Below, one piece after another: positions 7,009-14,709 of a stretch of DNA of 32,156 bases. This DNA comes from a virus. Numbering within the stretch: position 1 is the stretch's first letter; every line of letters begins with the position of its first letter. The notes beneath the pieces are model-generated. The model searched no databases and was not told where the DNA came from. It was given only the letters and a program-made list of their open reading frames with translations. The stretch covers positions 1 to 32,156 of IMG/VR virus record IMGVR_UViG_3300045996_000713, one strand, 5' to 3'. The position numbers were made by a program, and so were the translations under genes.

Positions 7009-7576
7009 ACTTATAGCCGAACACTCTGTTGATCTTGACTTATTGTCCGGCGGCATCTGCATTGATGCGGGTTGTTTAGGCTTCCAGTTCAGCGAGGCAA
7101 TGAGGGATAAAGGATTAGAAGTATGGGCATATGACATTCAGCCTATGGTTGCGCCGGAAGGAATTTATTTTCAGCAATGCGCAATCATGGTTGACGATGG
7201 TGTTTATTATTACACGGACACAAAAGACCCGCAGGCGAAATATATAAGTGACAGTGGTATTAAAGTGCCTGGCATTGAACTTAATTGGGTCATGCGAGAG
7301 CATAGTAGCGACGGTAAACCTATTGATATGCTTAAGCTGGATATTGAAGGATCGGAGTATAAAATACTATCAAACCCATTATTTGCGCCCATCCCAAAAC
7401 AAATCAGCGTTGAGTTTCATATGCATGCACACCGACAACTACACGATCAGTATTATGATAAGTGCATGGAGAACCTATTGAAGCATTACGAGCCGGTTAA
7501 ACACGAGTTAACCCAAGCGCATGGGGCGGGATTTAATTACTGGGATAGCCTTTGGATTCGGAGGGATTTACTATGA
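6995..7576 (+). CDS. FkbM-type SAM-dependent methyltransferase
   Basis: 193 residues. GGICIDAGCLGFQFSEAM (about 19-36) is the SAM-binding motif I region of class I methyltransferases. DMLKLDIEGSEYKIL (111-125) is the diagnostic LDiEGsE motif of the FkbM family (Methyltransf_21), followed by QISVEFHMH, the usual E.H strand. FkbM proteins often O-methylate sugars and are frequent in polysaccharide clusters and phage glycan islands. A GGAGGAGGG tract precedes the ATG. The position between an SDR-like gene and more glycosyltransferases fits capping or decorating of a glycan. Confidence 0.88.
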   Translation: MANIKLIAEHSVDLDLLSGGICIDAGCLGFQFSEAMRDKGLEVWAYDIQPMVAPEGIYFQQCAIMVDDGVYYYTDTKDPQAKYISDSGIKVPGIELNWVMREHSSDGKPIDMLKLDIEGSEYKILSNPLFAPIPKQISVEFHMHAHRQLHDQYYDKCMENLLKHYEPVKHELTQAHGAGFNYWDSLWIRRDLL

Positions 7577-7926
7577 AACACATATACCATAGCAACAAGT
7601 TGCGCATTGAGGTTGTAAACAAAAAAGACTTCGTCGGCACCAAAATCATTGTGCTGAAGGTGCAGGAAAAGCGATGGTTGTTTTGGTATACTGTCCACTC
7701 GCAGGATATTGAGATTGACAATTACTGGGGTTATATCCCCGGCCATGAGTTATGGGGTAAACATATGGTCTTGCAATATCAGTTCGGCGGCACTAGGGAA
7801 ATATGGCCACCAGATATATTTGATTTAAAGAAGCGGGTAGACGACCTCTTTGCAACATATTTTGAACACAATCGCCGTTTATTGATGAACGAACGGGCTA
7901 TTAAAAAACAAATGCAGTCTTTATGA
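7573..7926 (+). CDS. Hypothetical cassette protein, Trp/Tyr-rich
   Basis: 117 residues from the ATG at 7573, coupled by ATGA to the FkbM gene and by ATGA to the next glycosyltransferase. The N-terminal two thirds look beta-rich, with aromatic residues (RWLFWYTVHSQDIEID, YWGYIPGHELWG, IWPPDIFD), and the C-terminal third is helical and charged (LKKRVDDLFATYFEHNRRLL). The aromatic pattern might suit carbohydrate binding, but I do not recognise a family and make no functional claim. Confidence 0.6.
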   Translation: MKHIYHSNKLRIEVVNKKDFVGTKIIVLKVQEKRWLFWYTVHSQDIEIDNYWGYIPGHELWGKHMVLQYQFGGTREIWPPDIFDLKKRVDDLFATYFEHNRRLLMNERAIKKQMQSL

Positions 7927-8663
7927 AATATGCAATACTCAGCACCGATAACAACCCGTCGTATTATGAACTCCTGCCCCTCGTCTGCCATAGCTGGCGA
8001 AAGATAGGGTATTGGCCTATCGTTTACACAATCAATGTGCCAGAAGATATTCAATTCAAGTTGATGGAATTTTGCCCTGGTCATGTTTTTGGTAACCCTC
8101 CGATTAAGGATGTTAAAGATTCCACCTTTGCGCAACTCAAAAGGTTGTTTGTTAAAGGATGTCAGGACGACGATATACTATTGACAGGTGATGCTGATAT
8201 GGTTATAGCGAAGGATATATTCACGCATCCGGTTGAAGATGGCCAAATAGTATCATATGGGTTTGACCTAACAGGCAAGTCAGAGATTCCAATTTGTTAT
8301 GTTCGTGCCACTGCAAGAAAGTGGCGTGAGTTAATGGGTGATACCTTTATCCCCGATTCTGCATATAGCGAACAGTGGGAAAAGTATTGGTCATCTGATC
8401 AGCAACTTTTAACATTGAGAGCTAATCAGTACGGTATGAGCCGCATCACATTCATCGACCGTGGCAACCAGAACAAACATGGGCTACCTACCGGCAGATG
8501 GGATCGCTTCGACTGGGCGCATATACCCGAGAGCATCATTGATGTGCATATGAAACGCAATGACTGGGAGGCGCAATACCAGGTAGCAGAAAGGCTATGG
8601 CCGGGCGAAGATCATTCATTCATCACTAAATTCATGGAGGCGTTAAATGGGAGCATACGGTAA
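7923..8663 (+). CDS. GT-A-like glycosyltransferase with GDAD motif
   Basis: 246 residues. MKYAILSTDNNPSYYELLPL starts a nucleotide-binding fold. CQDDDILLTGDADMVI (about 80-95) carries a classic DxD (Asp90-Ala-Asp92) at the end of a hydrophobic strand. YWSSDQQLLTL (about 156-166) supplies the usual D-Q acceptor-side motif, and IIDVHMKRND near 216 places a late His that often closes the metal site in GT8-like enzymes. The motif order gives good support for a retaining GT-A transferase, although the sugar is unknown. It overlaps the next methyltransferase gene by 17 nt. Confidence 0.75.
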   Translation: MKYAILSTDNNPSYYELLPLVCHSWRKIGYWPIVYTINVPEDIQFKLMEFCPGHVFGNPPIKDVKDSTFAQLKRLFVKGCQDDDILLTGDADMVIAKDIFTHPVEDGQIVSYGFDLTGKSEIPICYVRATARKWRELMGDTFIPDSAYSEQWEKYWSSDQQLLTLRANQYGMSRITFIDRGNQNKHGLPTGRWDRFDWAHIPESIIDVHMKRNDWEAQYQVAERLWPGEDHSFITKFMEALNGSIR

Positions 8664-9246
8664 TTATCCACCACCAGCGCAATACACACTGGGTCAACTG
8701 GCAATGAAAGACCAACACGAACATGGCTTCCTTTCAGAGTTCAATAACTGGTCAAACCATCGCGGGTTATTGTTATTGGGGTTACACTTAACATCTGGCC
8801 CGGTCTTGGAATTGGGCAGTGGGGAGGGTAGTACGTCTTATCTGCGAAAGTATTGTAGAGAGAATAATCGTCGATTCGGCTCTTGTGATAATAATCGCGA
8901 ATGGTGCGATAAGACTGGGGCTACATTTGTCACCGATTGGGAGTTGCTTATCTCAGAAGCGGTCACAGTAAAGCATGGCCTCATCTTCATCGACCACGCG
9001 CCGGGCGAACGGCGCCATCTTGATGCCATAGCACTGGCCAATGCTGCCGATATATTAGTATTGCATGACACTGAGGAAGGGGGCGCAGGCAATTACATGT
9101 GGTCAAAGGCATGGCCTCATTTCAAATACCGTCTCAACTACAACAAGACAGGCGGCGGCGCAGGGGCTACCCTAGTGAGCAATAAGATCGACGTTAACCG
9201 GTTCCGGGGGTTAAGTCTCGGGCCTTATACTTTCGACAATGATTAA
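8647..9246 (+). CDS. Class I SAM-dependent methyltransferase
   Basis: 199 residues. GPVLELGSGEGSTSYLRKYC (from about 51) is a canonical motif I with the E-x-G-x-G-x-G-like loop. GLIFIDHAPGERRHLDAIALA (from about 111) matches the later strand with catalytic or substrate residues, and DILVLHDTEEGG is the final conserved strand of small-molecule methyltransferases. A GGAGG tract precedes the ATG at 8647. The substrate could be a sugar in the glycan assembled by the cassette, since no DNA methyltransferase motif such as DPPY or a PC dipeptide is seen. It is the second methyltransferase in the block. Confidence 0.8.
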   Translation: MGAYGNYPPPAQYTLGQLAMKDQHEHGFLSEFNNWSNHRGLLLLGLHLTSGPVLELGSGEGSTSYLRKYCRENNRRFGSCDNNREWCDKTGATFVTDWELLISEAVTVKHGLIFIDHAPGERRHLDAIALANAADILVLHDTEEGGAGNYMWSKAWPHFKYRLNYNKTGGGAGATLVSNKIDVNRFRGLSLGPYTFDND

Positions 9247-9634
9247 AGTAAACGAATTAAGGGTAGGTAATTTGGTTGTATACAAGCAGGATAATGATGA
9301 ATTACCTGTATTAAAAATAGACGGGGATTCCAAAAAGATTTTCATAGACTTATTATTAGGGCTAAACATGGAGGTTGATGAACAAGATATTGACCCCATC
9401 CCACTCACTTCCGAGTTGCTAGAACGGTGCGGGTTTAATAAGGGTAATAAATATGGACTCAGAAATTTTTGGGACGGACCGGGCGATATTTGCCTTGCCG
9501 ATATTGATAAAGAAAATGCTTACCGTTTGTATGGAAGTGAATGGACGATAGGGCAAAACATTAAATACCTCCACCATCTCCAAAACTTGTACTACGCCCT
9601 TACAGGTGAAGAACTTCAAATTAAAAACATATGA
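9239..9634 (+). CDS. Conserved Bacteroidota-phage hypothetical protein
   Basis: 131 residues. The start (MIKVNELRVGNLVVY) resembles a small beta-barrel. The middle IPLTSELLERCGF and the C-terminus IKYLHHLQNLYYALTGEEL form a pattern I associate with a common uncharacterised family in Bacteroidota phages and prophages (LRIGN, IPLT.E.L..cGF, YLHQLQNLYFALTGEEL). No catalytic residues are evident. It overlaps the methyltransferase gene by 8 nt and the next small gene by 4 nt, so it belongs to the same transcript. Its role in the cassette, if any, is unknown. Confidence 0.75.
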   Translation: MIKVNELRVGNLVVYKQDNDELPVLKIDGDSKKIFIDLLLGLNMEVDEQDIDPIPLTSELLERCGFNKGNKYGLRNFWDGPGDICLADIDKENAYRLYGSEWTIGQNIKYLHHLQNLYYALTGEELQIKNI

Positions 9635-9813
9635 GCTACTTACAACAACTCAAAACACACAAGGCTTCTCTGGAAATATCCGTTCAACAAGTCGATAGCG
9701 ACATCGACCATGCCCAAAAGACAATCCAGATACTGGAAGCACAAAAGAAAACATTGCATGAACAAATTTCATTGATAGGGCAATCCATTGCAGATGAAGA
9801 ACGGGAGTCATGA
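9631..9813 (+). CDS. Small coiled-coil protein
   Basis: 60 residues, almost entirely one predicted amphipathic helix (SYLQQLKTHKASLEISVQQV, then IQILEAQKKTLHEQISLIG) with heptad-like spacing of Leu, Ile and Val. Both ends are coupled by ATGA overlaps. It is probably a small oligomerising or scaffold protein. No homologous family recognised. Confidence 0.55.
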   Translation: MSYLQQLKTHKASLEISVQQVDSDIDHAQKTIQILEAQKKTLHEQISLIGQSIADEERES

Positions 9814-10022
9814 TTGACCATGAATGGATAACAGCAAGTAAAGAGAACCCGGATCAGTGGGGTAAAAGCTATCCAAAAGGGTGGTCAGAAACAAGGCATA
9901 GGGTTAAACTTGATGATGGCCGTGAAATACATTCATGGTGGAAAGATGGTCAATGGTCAGTCGAACGATTAATGCCACATTTAAAAGTTGAACTATGGGA
10001 AAGACCGGTGATAATAGCATAA
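9810..10022 (+). CDS. Hypothetical small Trp-rich protein
   Basis: 70 residues. EWITASKENPDQWGKSYPKG, VKLDDGREIHSWWKDGQW and WERPVI suggest a compact beta-sheet protein with several exposed Trp residues. The layout loosely recalls DUF551-type proteins (W-I at the start, an acidic mid-loop, a Trp near the end), but the diagnostic THW.PLP ending is missing, so I do not assign that family. It overlaps the following glycosyltransferase by 28 nt. Confidence 0.55.
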   Translation: MIDHEWITASKENPDQWGKSYPKGWSETRHRVKLDDGREIHSWWKDGQWSVERLMPHLKVELWERPVIIA

Positions 10023-10633
10023 GCCCTTTAATTAACATATTAATAAGGACCTCCAACCGCCCCACCCAATTCGTCCGGTGCCTGGAATCGATAAGGATGC
10101 AGACGTATAAGAACATGAGGGTGATTGTAGGAGTTGACCGGGCGTCTGCTGTTGGGTATATCCCTGATGACATAAAAGCCTACTTTGTATACGCCGATAA
10201 TTCAATCCCTTTCTTCTACGATCTATATTGTAACGACCTTAAGGAGAGAGTAGAAGATGGTTGGTTCTTTTTCCTTGACGACGACGACACGCTAGCCAGC
10301 AATACAGTACTCGAAGAACTGGCCGACCAACTGAAGCAACCCGGCGCAATCATTTGCCAGATGCTACGTAACGGAGTAGCTAAGCCAGCTGACAACTATA
10401 TTCGAAAGGGAATTATCCGGGAAGGTAAGATCGGCCTACCGTGTCTGGTATTGCATTCTAAATATAAGGGACTGTCTGGCCTTGATGGGCAAAAGGCTGG
10501 CGATTACCGGTACATAAAAGCCATAACCGACCAAGTACCCACCAAATTTATCTGCCTACCATTGGTAAATGCCGGCAGCCGAGGCCATGGCAAAATGGAG
10601 ACAAATAACCATGTTTCAAATATTTCAGAATAA
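9995..10633 (+). CDS. Family 2 glycosyltransferase, last gene of the cargo block
   Basis: 212 residues. INILIRTSNRPTQFVRCLES (about 14-33) is a standard GT2 start, QTYKNMRVIVGVD gives the second strand, and GWFFFLDDDDTLASN (89-103) contains the metal-binding Asp cluster (95-98). The enzyme is soluble and short; the late part (YKGLSGLDGQKAGDYRYI) has a plausible acceptor-side acidic residue. Its last codons overlap copy C of the palindromic element (10624-10640), so the promoter-like site of the structural module is tucked into the end of this operon. Confidence 0.85.
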   Translation: MGKTGDNSISPLINILIRTSNRPTQFVRCLESIRMQTYKNMRVIVGVDRASAVGYIPDDIKAYFVYADNSIPFFYDLYCNDLKERVEDGWFFFLDDDDTLASNTVLEELADQLKQPGAIICQMLRNGVAKPADNYIRKGIIREGKIGLPCLVLHSKYKGLSGLDGQKAGDYRYIKAITDQVPTKFICLPLVNAGSRGHGKMETNNHVSNISE

Positions 10634-10640
10634 TTTGAAA
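10624..10640 (+). promoter_or_regulatory. Palindromic promoter-like element, copy C (upstream of com/portal)
   Basis: TTCAGAATAATTTGAAA fits the consensus exactly and differs from copy B at a single base (position 5). It lies within the last codons and just past the stop of the final glycosyltransferase. Downstream, TAATTTCG (10650-10657) is one base from the Bacteroidota -7 box TAnnTTTG, and the Com-like gene starts at 10662. Confidence 0.55.
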
Positions 10641-10661
10641 ATATATTTCTAATTTCGTAGT

Positions 10662-10871
10662 ATGCAAGAAATTAGGTGTAGTGGTCCTAAGTGTAATAAA
10701 GTAGTTGGAAAACTTGAGTTCGGGAAAGCTGAGTTCAAGTGCAAGCACTGCGGCACCTACACAACAGCAGAGATATTGCCAACGCAAGTGGCGCCAGAAC
10801 AAAACATACAACAAGCGACCCAGTGGCCTGAAAGGGCAAATGCATTTGTAGGTAATTACGGTAGAGGTTAA
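10662..10871 (+). CDS. Com-like zinc-ribbon protein
   Basis: 69 residues. The N-terminal half carries two cysteine pairs, Cys6/Cys11 and Cys27/Cys30 (EIRCSGPKCNKVV and EFKCKHCGTYT), with the IRC...K...EfkC..C spacing of the phage Mu Com family, although the first pair is widened to C-x4-C. Mu Com is a zinc-binding RNA-binding protein that activates translation of the mom modification gene; many phage Com-like proteins have no tested role. The C-terminal half is polar and probably disordered. It sits between the glycan cassette and the portal under copy C of the palindromic element, a position suited to a small regulator of either module. Confidence 0.65.
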   Translation: MQEIRCSGPKCNKVVGKLEFGKAEFKCKHCGTYTTAEILPTQVAPEQNIQQATQWPERANAFVGNYGRG

Positions 10872-10902
10872 CGCTTAAACAAAAAAATATTCAGCGCACC
10901 CC

Positions 10903-10946
10903 AGAGGTGCCATTCTACTTCGGTAGGGTGGCACCTCTTTCTTTTT
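10903..10946 (+). terminator. Intrinsic terminator-like hairpin with UUCG loop, abutting the portal start
   Basis: Bases 10903-10918 pair with 10923-10938 in a 16-bp stem (AGAGGTGCCATTCTAC with GTAGGGTGGCACCTCT, including two G-U pairs) around the stable tetraloop TTCG (10919-10922). The tract TTTCTTTTT follows, and the portal ATG begins at 10947. It is a textbook intrinsic terminator, but it stands immediately before a gene that must be expressed. A short upstream CACCC (10897-10901) could compete with the stem. Confidence 0.8.
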
Positions 10947-12533
10947 ATGCAAGTACAACGACTTATAACAGCAGGTAAGGAACTAATCAAAGGCGATTTT
11001 GATACCGCCTTAAAGTCGTTGTCGCCGTATTCGTATGATGTCAGCCCGATCGACTACCGGCCATCAATAGCGACAGGTTCAACGCCGCACTTCTTTGAGG
11101 CTAATGGGAAGTCGATATTCCACTTTACCTATGGTGGCTATAATAGCTGCGTAAAGGCATATGAGGATTGTCCACCGGTGAACGCTATCATTAACCGCAA
11201 GGCGCAGGCTTACATTAACGGTAAGACCTGGGTGCTTAATGAAGAGGGTAAAGAGGCGACCACTGCCGAGGCTAAAAAATTGCAGGCATTGTTAGCCAAG
11301 CCTAACCCATTACAATCATGGAAGCAATTTGAGGCGCAAGGGTACATATATCAACAGCTGTTTGAGTATAACATCATACTTGTTATTAAGCCGGCCGGGT
11401 TCAAAGAGAACATCGACGCGTCAATGCTGTGGAATATACCACCATCCATGGTTGATATAGAGGAAACAAATAAGTTATTCTACCAGAGCGACACGGGTGG
11501 CATGATAAAGCAAATCGTTCTTAACTACAAGGGAACACAAACAATACTGAACATTGATGACATATTCATCATGAAGGGGTTCATCCCATCATTCTGCACA
11601 CTCGTTATCCCTGAAAGCCGTATCAAGTCATTAGAACTTCCTATCAATAATATCATAGGAGCCTATGAGAGCCGTAACGTATTGATCAATTACCGGGGTG
11701 CATTAGGCATACTTAGCCAGGACCCAGGTAATGGTCAGTTTGGCGCGATTCCAATGTCGCCTGAAGAGAAAGAAAATCTGCAATCCGACCTGCGTCGCTA
11801 TGGCCTATCCAACCATCAATGGCAATTCATTATAACATCTGCTTCACTCAAATGGCAGCAGATGGGGGTAGCCACAAAAGACCTCATGTTGTTTGAGGAG
11901 ATAGAGGCCGATACCATGGCTGTTTGTGATAGCTACAACTACCCGTATCAGTTGATGAGCAGTGCAAAGGGTACCACCTTCAGCAACCTTAACGAGGGCA
12001 AGAAGTTATTATACCAAGATGCTACGATACCCGAATCCGAATCTGCATATGAGCAATGGAACCAGCTATTTAATACGAAGAAGTACAACCTTAAAATAGA
12101 TAAAGACTTCAGTCATGTGGCTGTTTTGCAGGAAGATAAGCAACAGTCTGCACAGGCACGTAAGACACTCAACGAGGCGCTTACAATTGAATTTCAAAAC
12201 GGACTTATAACGCTTGACGACTGGCTTGAGAAGTTAGGAGAAGATCCGCTTCCTAACGGATTGGGCAAGGTGCGCGCTACTGACCCTAAGTCGTCGAATG
12301 TACCGCTTGCTGTGACCATTGGCGTGGGTGGTGTTCAGGGGTTGATAGCAGTTATAACAGCGCAGGGTATGAGCGACGAAGCGAAACAGGCAACACTTGA
12401 GGTTGTGTTTGGGCTATCGTCGCAAGACGCCAGCCGCATGGCGGTAAGTGATAACACACAAAATACTAATACCGATGAAACCGGAGAAACAGGAAACCAA
12501 AATCAACAACCAGCAACCGGAGAAGCCGAGTAA
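10947..12533 (+). CDS. Portal protein
   Basis: 528 residues, in the usual size range for siphovirus portals. The N-terminal part contains CPPVNAIINRKAQAYING (about 76-93), the common portal entry helix. The core includes a long stretch with NNIIGAYESRNVLINYRGAL and a DTMAVCDSYNYPYQLMSS segment resembling HK97-type portal clip and stem regions. The last 30 residues are Asn/Thr/Gln/Glu-rich and probably disordered. It forms the dodecameric ring that joins the capsid to the terminase during packaging and later to the tail. The identity is strengthened by the protease and major capsid genes that follow. The start lies directly after the terminator hairpin. Confidence 0.88.
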   Translation: MQVQRLITAGKELIKGDFDTALKSLSPYSYDVSPIDYRPSIATGSTPHFFEANGKSIFHFTYGGYNSCVKAYEDCPPVNAIINRKAQAYINGKTWVLNEEGKEATTAEAKKLQALLAKPNPLQSWKQFEAQGYIYQQLFEYNIILVIKPAGFKENIDASMLWNIPPSMVDIEETNKLFYQSDTGGMIKQIVLNYKGTQTILNIDDIFIMKGFIPSFCTLVIPESRIKSLELPINNIIGAYESRNVLINYRGALGILSQDPGNGQFGAIPMSPEEKENLQSDLRRYGLSNHQWQFIITSASLKWQQMGVATKDLMLFEEIEADTMAVCDSYNYPYQLMSSAKGTTFSNLNEGKKLLYQDATIPESESAYEQWNQLFNTKKYNLKIDKDFSHVAVLQEDKQQSAQARKTLNEALTIEFQNGLITLDDWLEKLGEDPLPNGLGKVRATDPKSSNVPLAVTIGVGGVQGLIAVITAQGMSDEAKQATLEVVFGLSSQDASRMAVSDNTQNTNTDETGETGNQNQQPATGEAE

Positions 12534-12603
12534 AGAAAAAGTGAAAAAGCTGGTTGATGAAAAGAAAAAACAAGTCAAAGACAATCAAATCATACGCAAA
12601 TGA
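12475..12603 (+). CDS. Hypothetical 42-residue charged protein overlapping the portal 3' end
   Basis: A frame from the ATG at 12475 overlaps the last 59 nt of the portal gene in another frame and ends with TGA in an ATGA overlap with the protease gene at 12600. It encodes 42 residues rich in Lys, Glu and Gln (for example EKVKKLVDEKKKQVKDNQ), probably one charged helix. The region between portal and protease would otherwise be an unusually long non-coding gap for this tightly packed genome, which supports it being a gene. No family recognised. Confidence 0.55.
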   Translation: MKPEKQETKINNQQPEKPSKEKVKKLVDEKKKQVKDNQIIRK

Positions 12604-13427
12604 GCCGGTCAATCCCTGAGAATTTACAAGGCAAGGAGCTATTTGAGTTCTTAAAAAAGAACAAGAACCTTCTTATTGCTGAGAAGAAAGCAGAAAAGAA
12701 GGAAGGCGACGCATTCGCTATGAGATACTTTGTAGATGACAAAGGGCAATTGACAAAAGCCTTTGCGCCTATCGATAACACCGCCACGGTTATTAAGGCT
12801 ACATCCATTATCAATACCACGAATTGGCTGGATAGCCACAGCGACGTGCATATCCCCGGATTATGGAAGAAAAGTTTGCAAGAGACGAAAGAGCTATACC
12901 TACTGCAGGAGCATGAAATGACGTTTGCCGGCATTATAACCGATCAGGTAAAAGCATATACTAAGAAGTTTACCTGGCAAGAATTGGGTTATGATGCGCC
13001 GGGCATGACAGAAGCGTTGGTCTTTGAAAGTACTATTGACAATGAGCGAAACACTTTCATGTTCGATCAGTACCGCAAGGGTTATGTTAAAAATCATTCA
13101 GTGGGCATGCGGTATGTCATCCTTGAATTAGCAATCAATGAAGATGACGAGTACTACAAAGAGGAGTTCGCCGTATGGAATAAGTATATAGATACCATTG
13201 CCAACAAAGAAGCAGCTGAAGCCCAAGGTTATTTCTGGGCAGTTAAAGAGGCAAAGTGTATTGAAGGATCTGCTGTGCCAATTGGGTCAAACACGATGAC
13301 CCCAACACAAAGCGTAGAACGAGTTAAGATGTATAGCACTGAAGAACAGCCGCCGTTAGGCACTGAGAAGCAGCCGCAATCATTCAATCTTGACCTCGCG
13401 ATAAAACAAGTAAAAATTATTGTTTAA
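12600..13427 (+). CDS. Prohead maturation protease
   Basis: 275 residues. WLDSHSDVHIPGLW (76-89) and YLLQEHEMTFAGII (100-113) are typical of HK97-type prohead proteases, with His105 a candidate catalytic His. KNHSVGMRYV (164-173) contains the Ser167 nucleophile candidate, and CIEGSAVPIGSN (220-231) matches the conserved E.S.V..pAN block. The catalytic order His, Ser, then acidic fits the S78-like herpesvirus/phage protease fold. The C-terminal 40 residues are a polar tail. It cleaves the scaffold portion of the capsid precursor during maturation. It sits between portal and major capsid, as expected. Confidence 0.85.
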   Translation: MSRSIPENLQGKELFEFLKKNKNLLIAEKKAEKKEGDAFAMRYFVDDKGQLTKAFAPIDNTATVIKATSIINTTNWLDSHSDVHIPGLWKKSLQETKELYLLQEHEMTFAGIITDQVKAYTKKFTWQELGYDAPGMTEALVFESTIDNERNTFMFDQYRKGYVKNHSVGMRYVILELAINEDDEYYKEEFAVWNKYIDTIANKEAAEAQGYFWAVKEAKCIEGSAVPIGSNTMTPTQSVERVKMYSTEEQPPLGTEKQPQSFNLDLAIKQVKIIV

Positions 13428-13446
13428 CCTATAACTAAGGTTCACA

Positions 13447-14709
13447 ATGTTAACAGAACAACAATTTAACGACCTAACTGCGAAGTTGGGTAACGAATCC
13501 GCGACAGCGATAAAAAAACAATTTGCTGAGTCGGAAAAATCCATCAACGACAAGATCGAAGATGTGAAAAAAGGTCTAATGACCTCCAAGGAATTCGAAA
13601 CTTTCAAAGCCGAAGAACTTGCCAAAGTAACAGAAAAGCTCACAGGCTTTGAATCTATCCTTAAAGAGCAAGGCACAGTCATCAACGCACTGAAAGAAAA
13701 TGGCAATCCAGCAAAGCCGAAGACGCTGGAAGATGTTTTGGCAGACAAAGAAGTAATCGCTGAAATTAAAGCCGTTCAGAAAGCCGGCCAGGGTAATGTA
13801 GAAATCCCATTGGATGGCATCGCGCTGAAGACTGCTGGCAGCACGTCAATCGGCAACAGTATTCAGCCAATGACGCCGCCACCAAATAGCCCTTATCTGC
13901 CTGCCGCTGCACCACTGGATGCGACCAACTTTTTCGGCATCATGTACAACCCGAATTTCATTATCAATTACGTAAACAGAGGGAGCACAAACTTCAGCAT
14001 GTTACCGTGGGTGAATGAAACGAGTGTTGAGGGCGCCGCTGCTGAAGTACAGGAAGGCGGACAGAAACCGCTGTGGAATACCAGGTTTAAAGTGGAGATG
14101 TCAACTGCGAAGAAAATCGCAGCCATGTCTACTATCACTGAGGAATTCGATCAGGACCTGCCTGGCTTTACCACGATTGTTCAGCGCCTTCTTACTGAGG
14201 AAGTGGCCCGCAAGTGGGATGATGCTATCTATGCTGCTGTAATCAATGTAGCGAAACTGTATACCATCACTGGCCTAAATGGCAAAGTTGACGACGCTAA
14301 CCTATATGATGCTCTGCGTTCTGCAATCGCTCAGATTGGCAAAAAGAACTTTAATGCAAACTTCATCGGCGTCAATCCAGTTACCGGCGCCCTCATTGAA
14401 ATGCAGAAAAGCGCAACTGACCGGTTATACTTGGTGCCTCCTTTCATTCAGAGGCTGCAAAGCATGATGCGTGAAGGAAACAAGGTAGCAGAAGGTTATG
14501 CGCTGGTAGGTGACATCAATCAGTATAACGTTGATACCTACAAGAACATGGTGCTGAAAGTCGGTTATAACAGTGATGACTTCCGTCGTAACCAGTTCAG
14601 CGTAATTGCCGAGGTGCGTTACCATGACTATATCAGCGACAATCGGAAGGACGCGCTGCTGTATGACGAACTGGACCGCATTGTTTCACTCATCGATTCT
14701 GGTTCATAA
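13447..14709 (+). CDS. Major capsid protein (HK97 fold) with N-terminal scaffold region
   Basis: 420 residues. The first ~120 form a charged helical, coiled-coil-like delta domain (for example KSINDKIEDVKKGLMTSKEF) followed by a linker, as in HK97-type capsid precursors that contain their own scaffold and are trimmed by the upstream protease. The remainder contains WVNETSVEGAAAEVQEGGQK, an AKKIAAMSTITEEFDQD segment resembling the spine and E-loop region, and a C-terminal FSVIAEVRYHDYISD typical of the P-domain. The mature shell protein would be about 290-300 residues. Gene order supports the call. Confidence 0.9.
   Translation: MLTEQQFNDLTAKLGNESATAIKKQFAESEKSINDKIEDVKKGLMTSKEFETFKAEELAKVTEKLTGFESILKEQGTVINALKENGNPAKPKTLEDVLADKEVIAEIKAVQKAGQGNVEIPLDGIALKTAGSTSIGNSIQPMTPPPNSPYLPAAAPLDATNFFGIMYNPNFIINYVNRGSTNFSMLPWVNETSVEGAAAEVQEGGQKPLWNTRFKVEMSTAKKIAAMSTITEEFDQDLPGFTTIVQRLLTEEVARKWDDAIYAAVINVAKLYTITGLNGKVDDANLYDALRSAIAQIGKKNFNANFIGVNPVTGALIEMQKSATDRLYLVPPFIQRLQSMMREGNKVAEGYALVGDINQYNVDTYKNMVLKVGYNSDDFRRNQFSVIAEVRYHDYISDNRKDALLYDELDRIVSLIDSGS

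Noticed and set aside
7779-8135. 118-residue minus-strand frame within the glycan cassette
   Set aside because: Antisense to a tightly coupled plus-strand gene pair; no recognisable domain.
2358-10633. The cassette as a DNA hypermodification (base glycosylation) system
   Set aside because: No thymidylate synthase-like, hydroxymethylase, kinase or other base-modifying gene is visible, and the FkbM and GT2 types are more usual in glycan assembly. It cannot be excluded if partners lie outside the window.
13380-13748. 122-residue minus-strand frame across the protease/capsid junction
   Set aside because: Antisense shadow of well supported genes, with no plausible family or start context.
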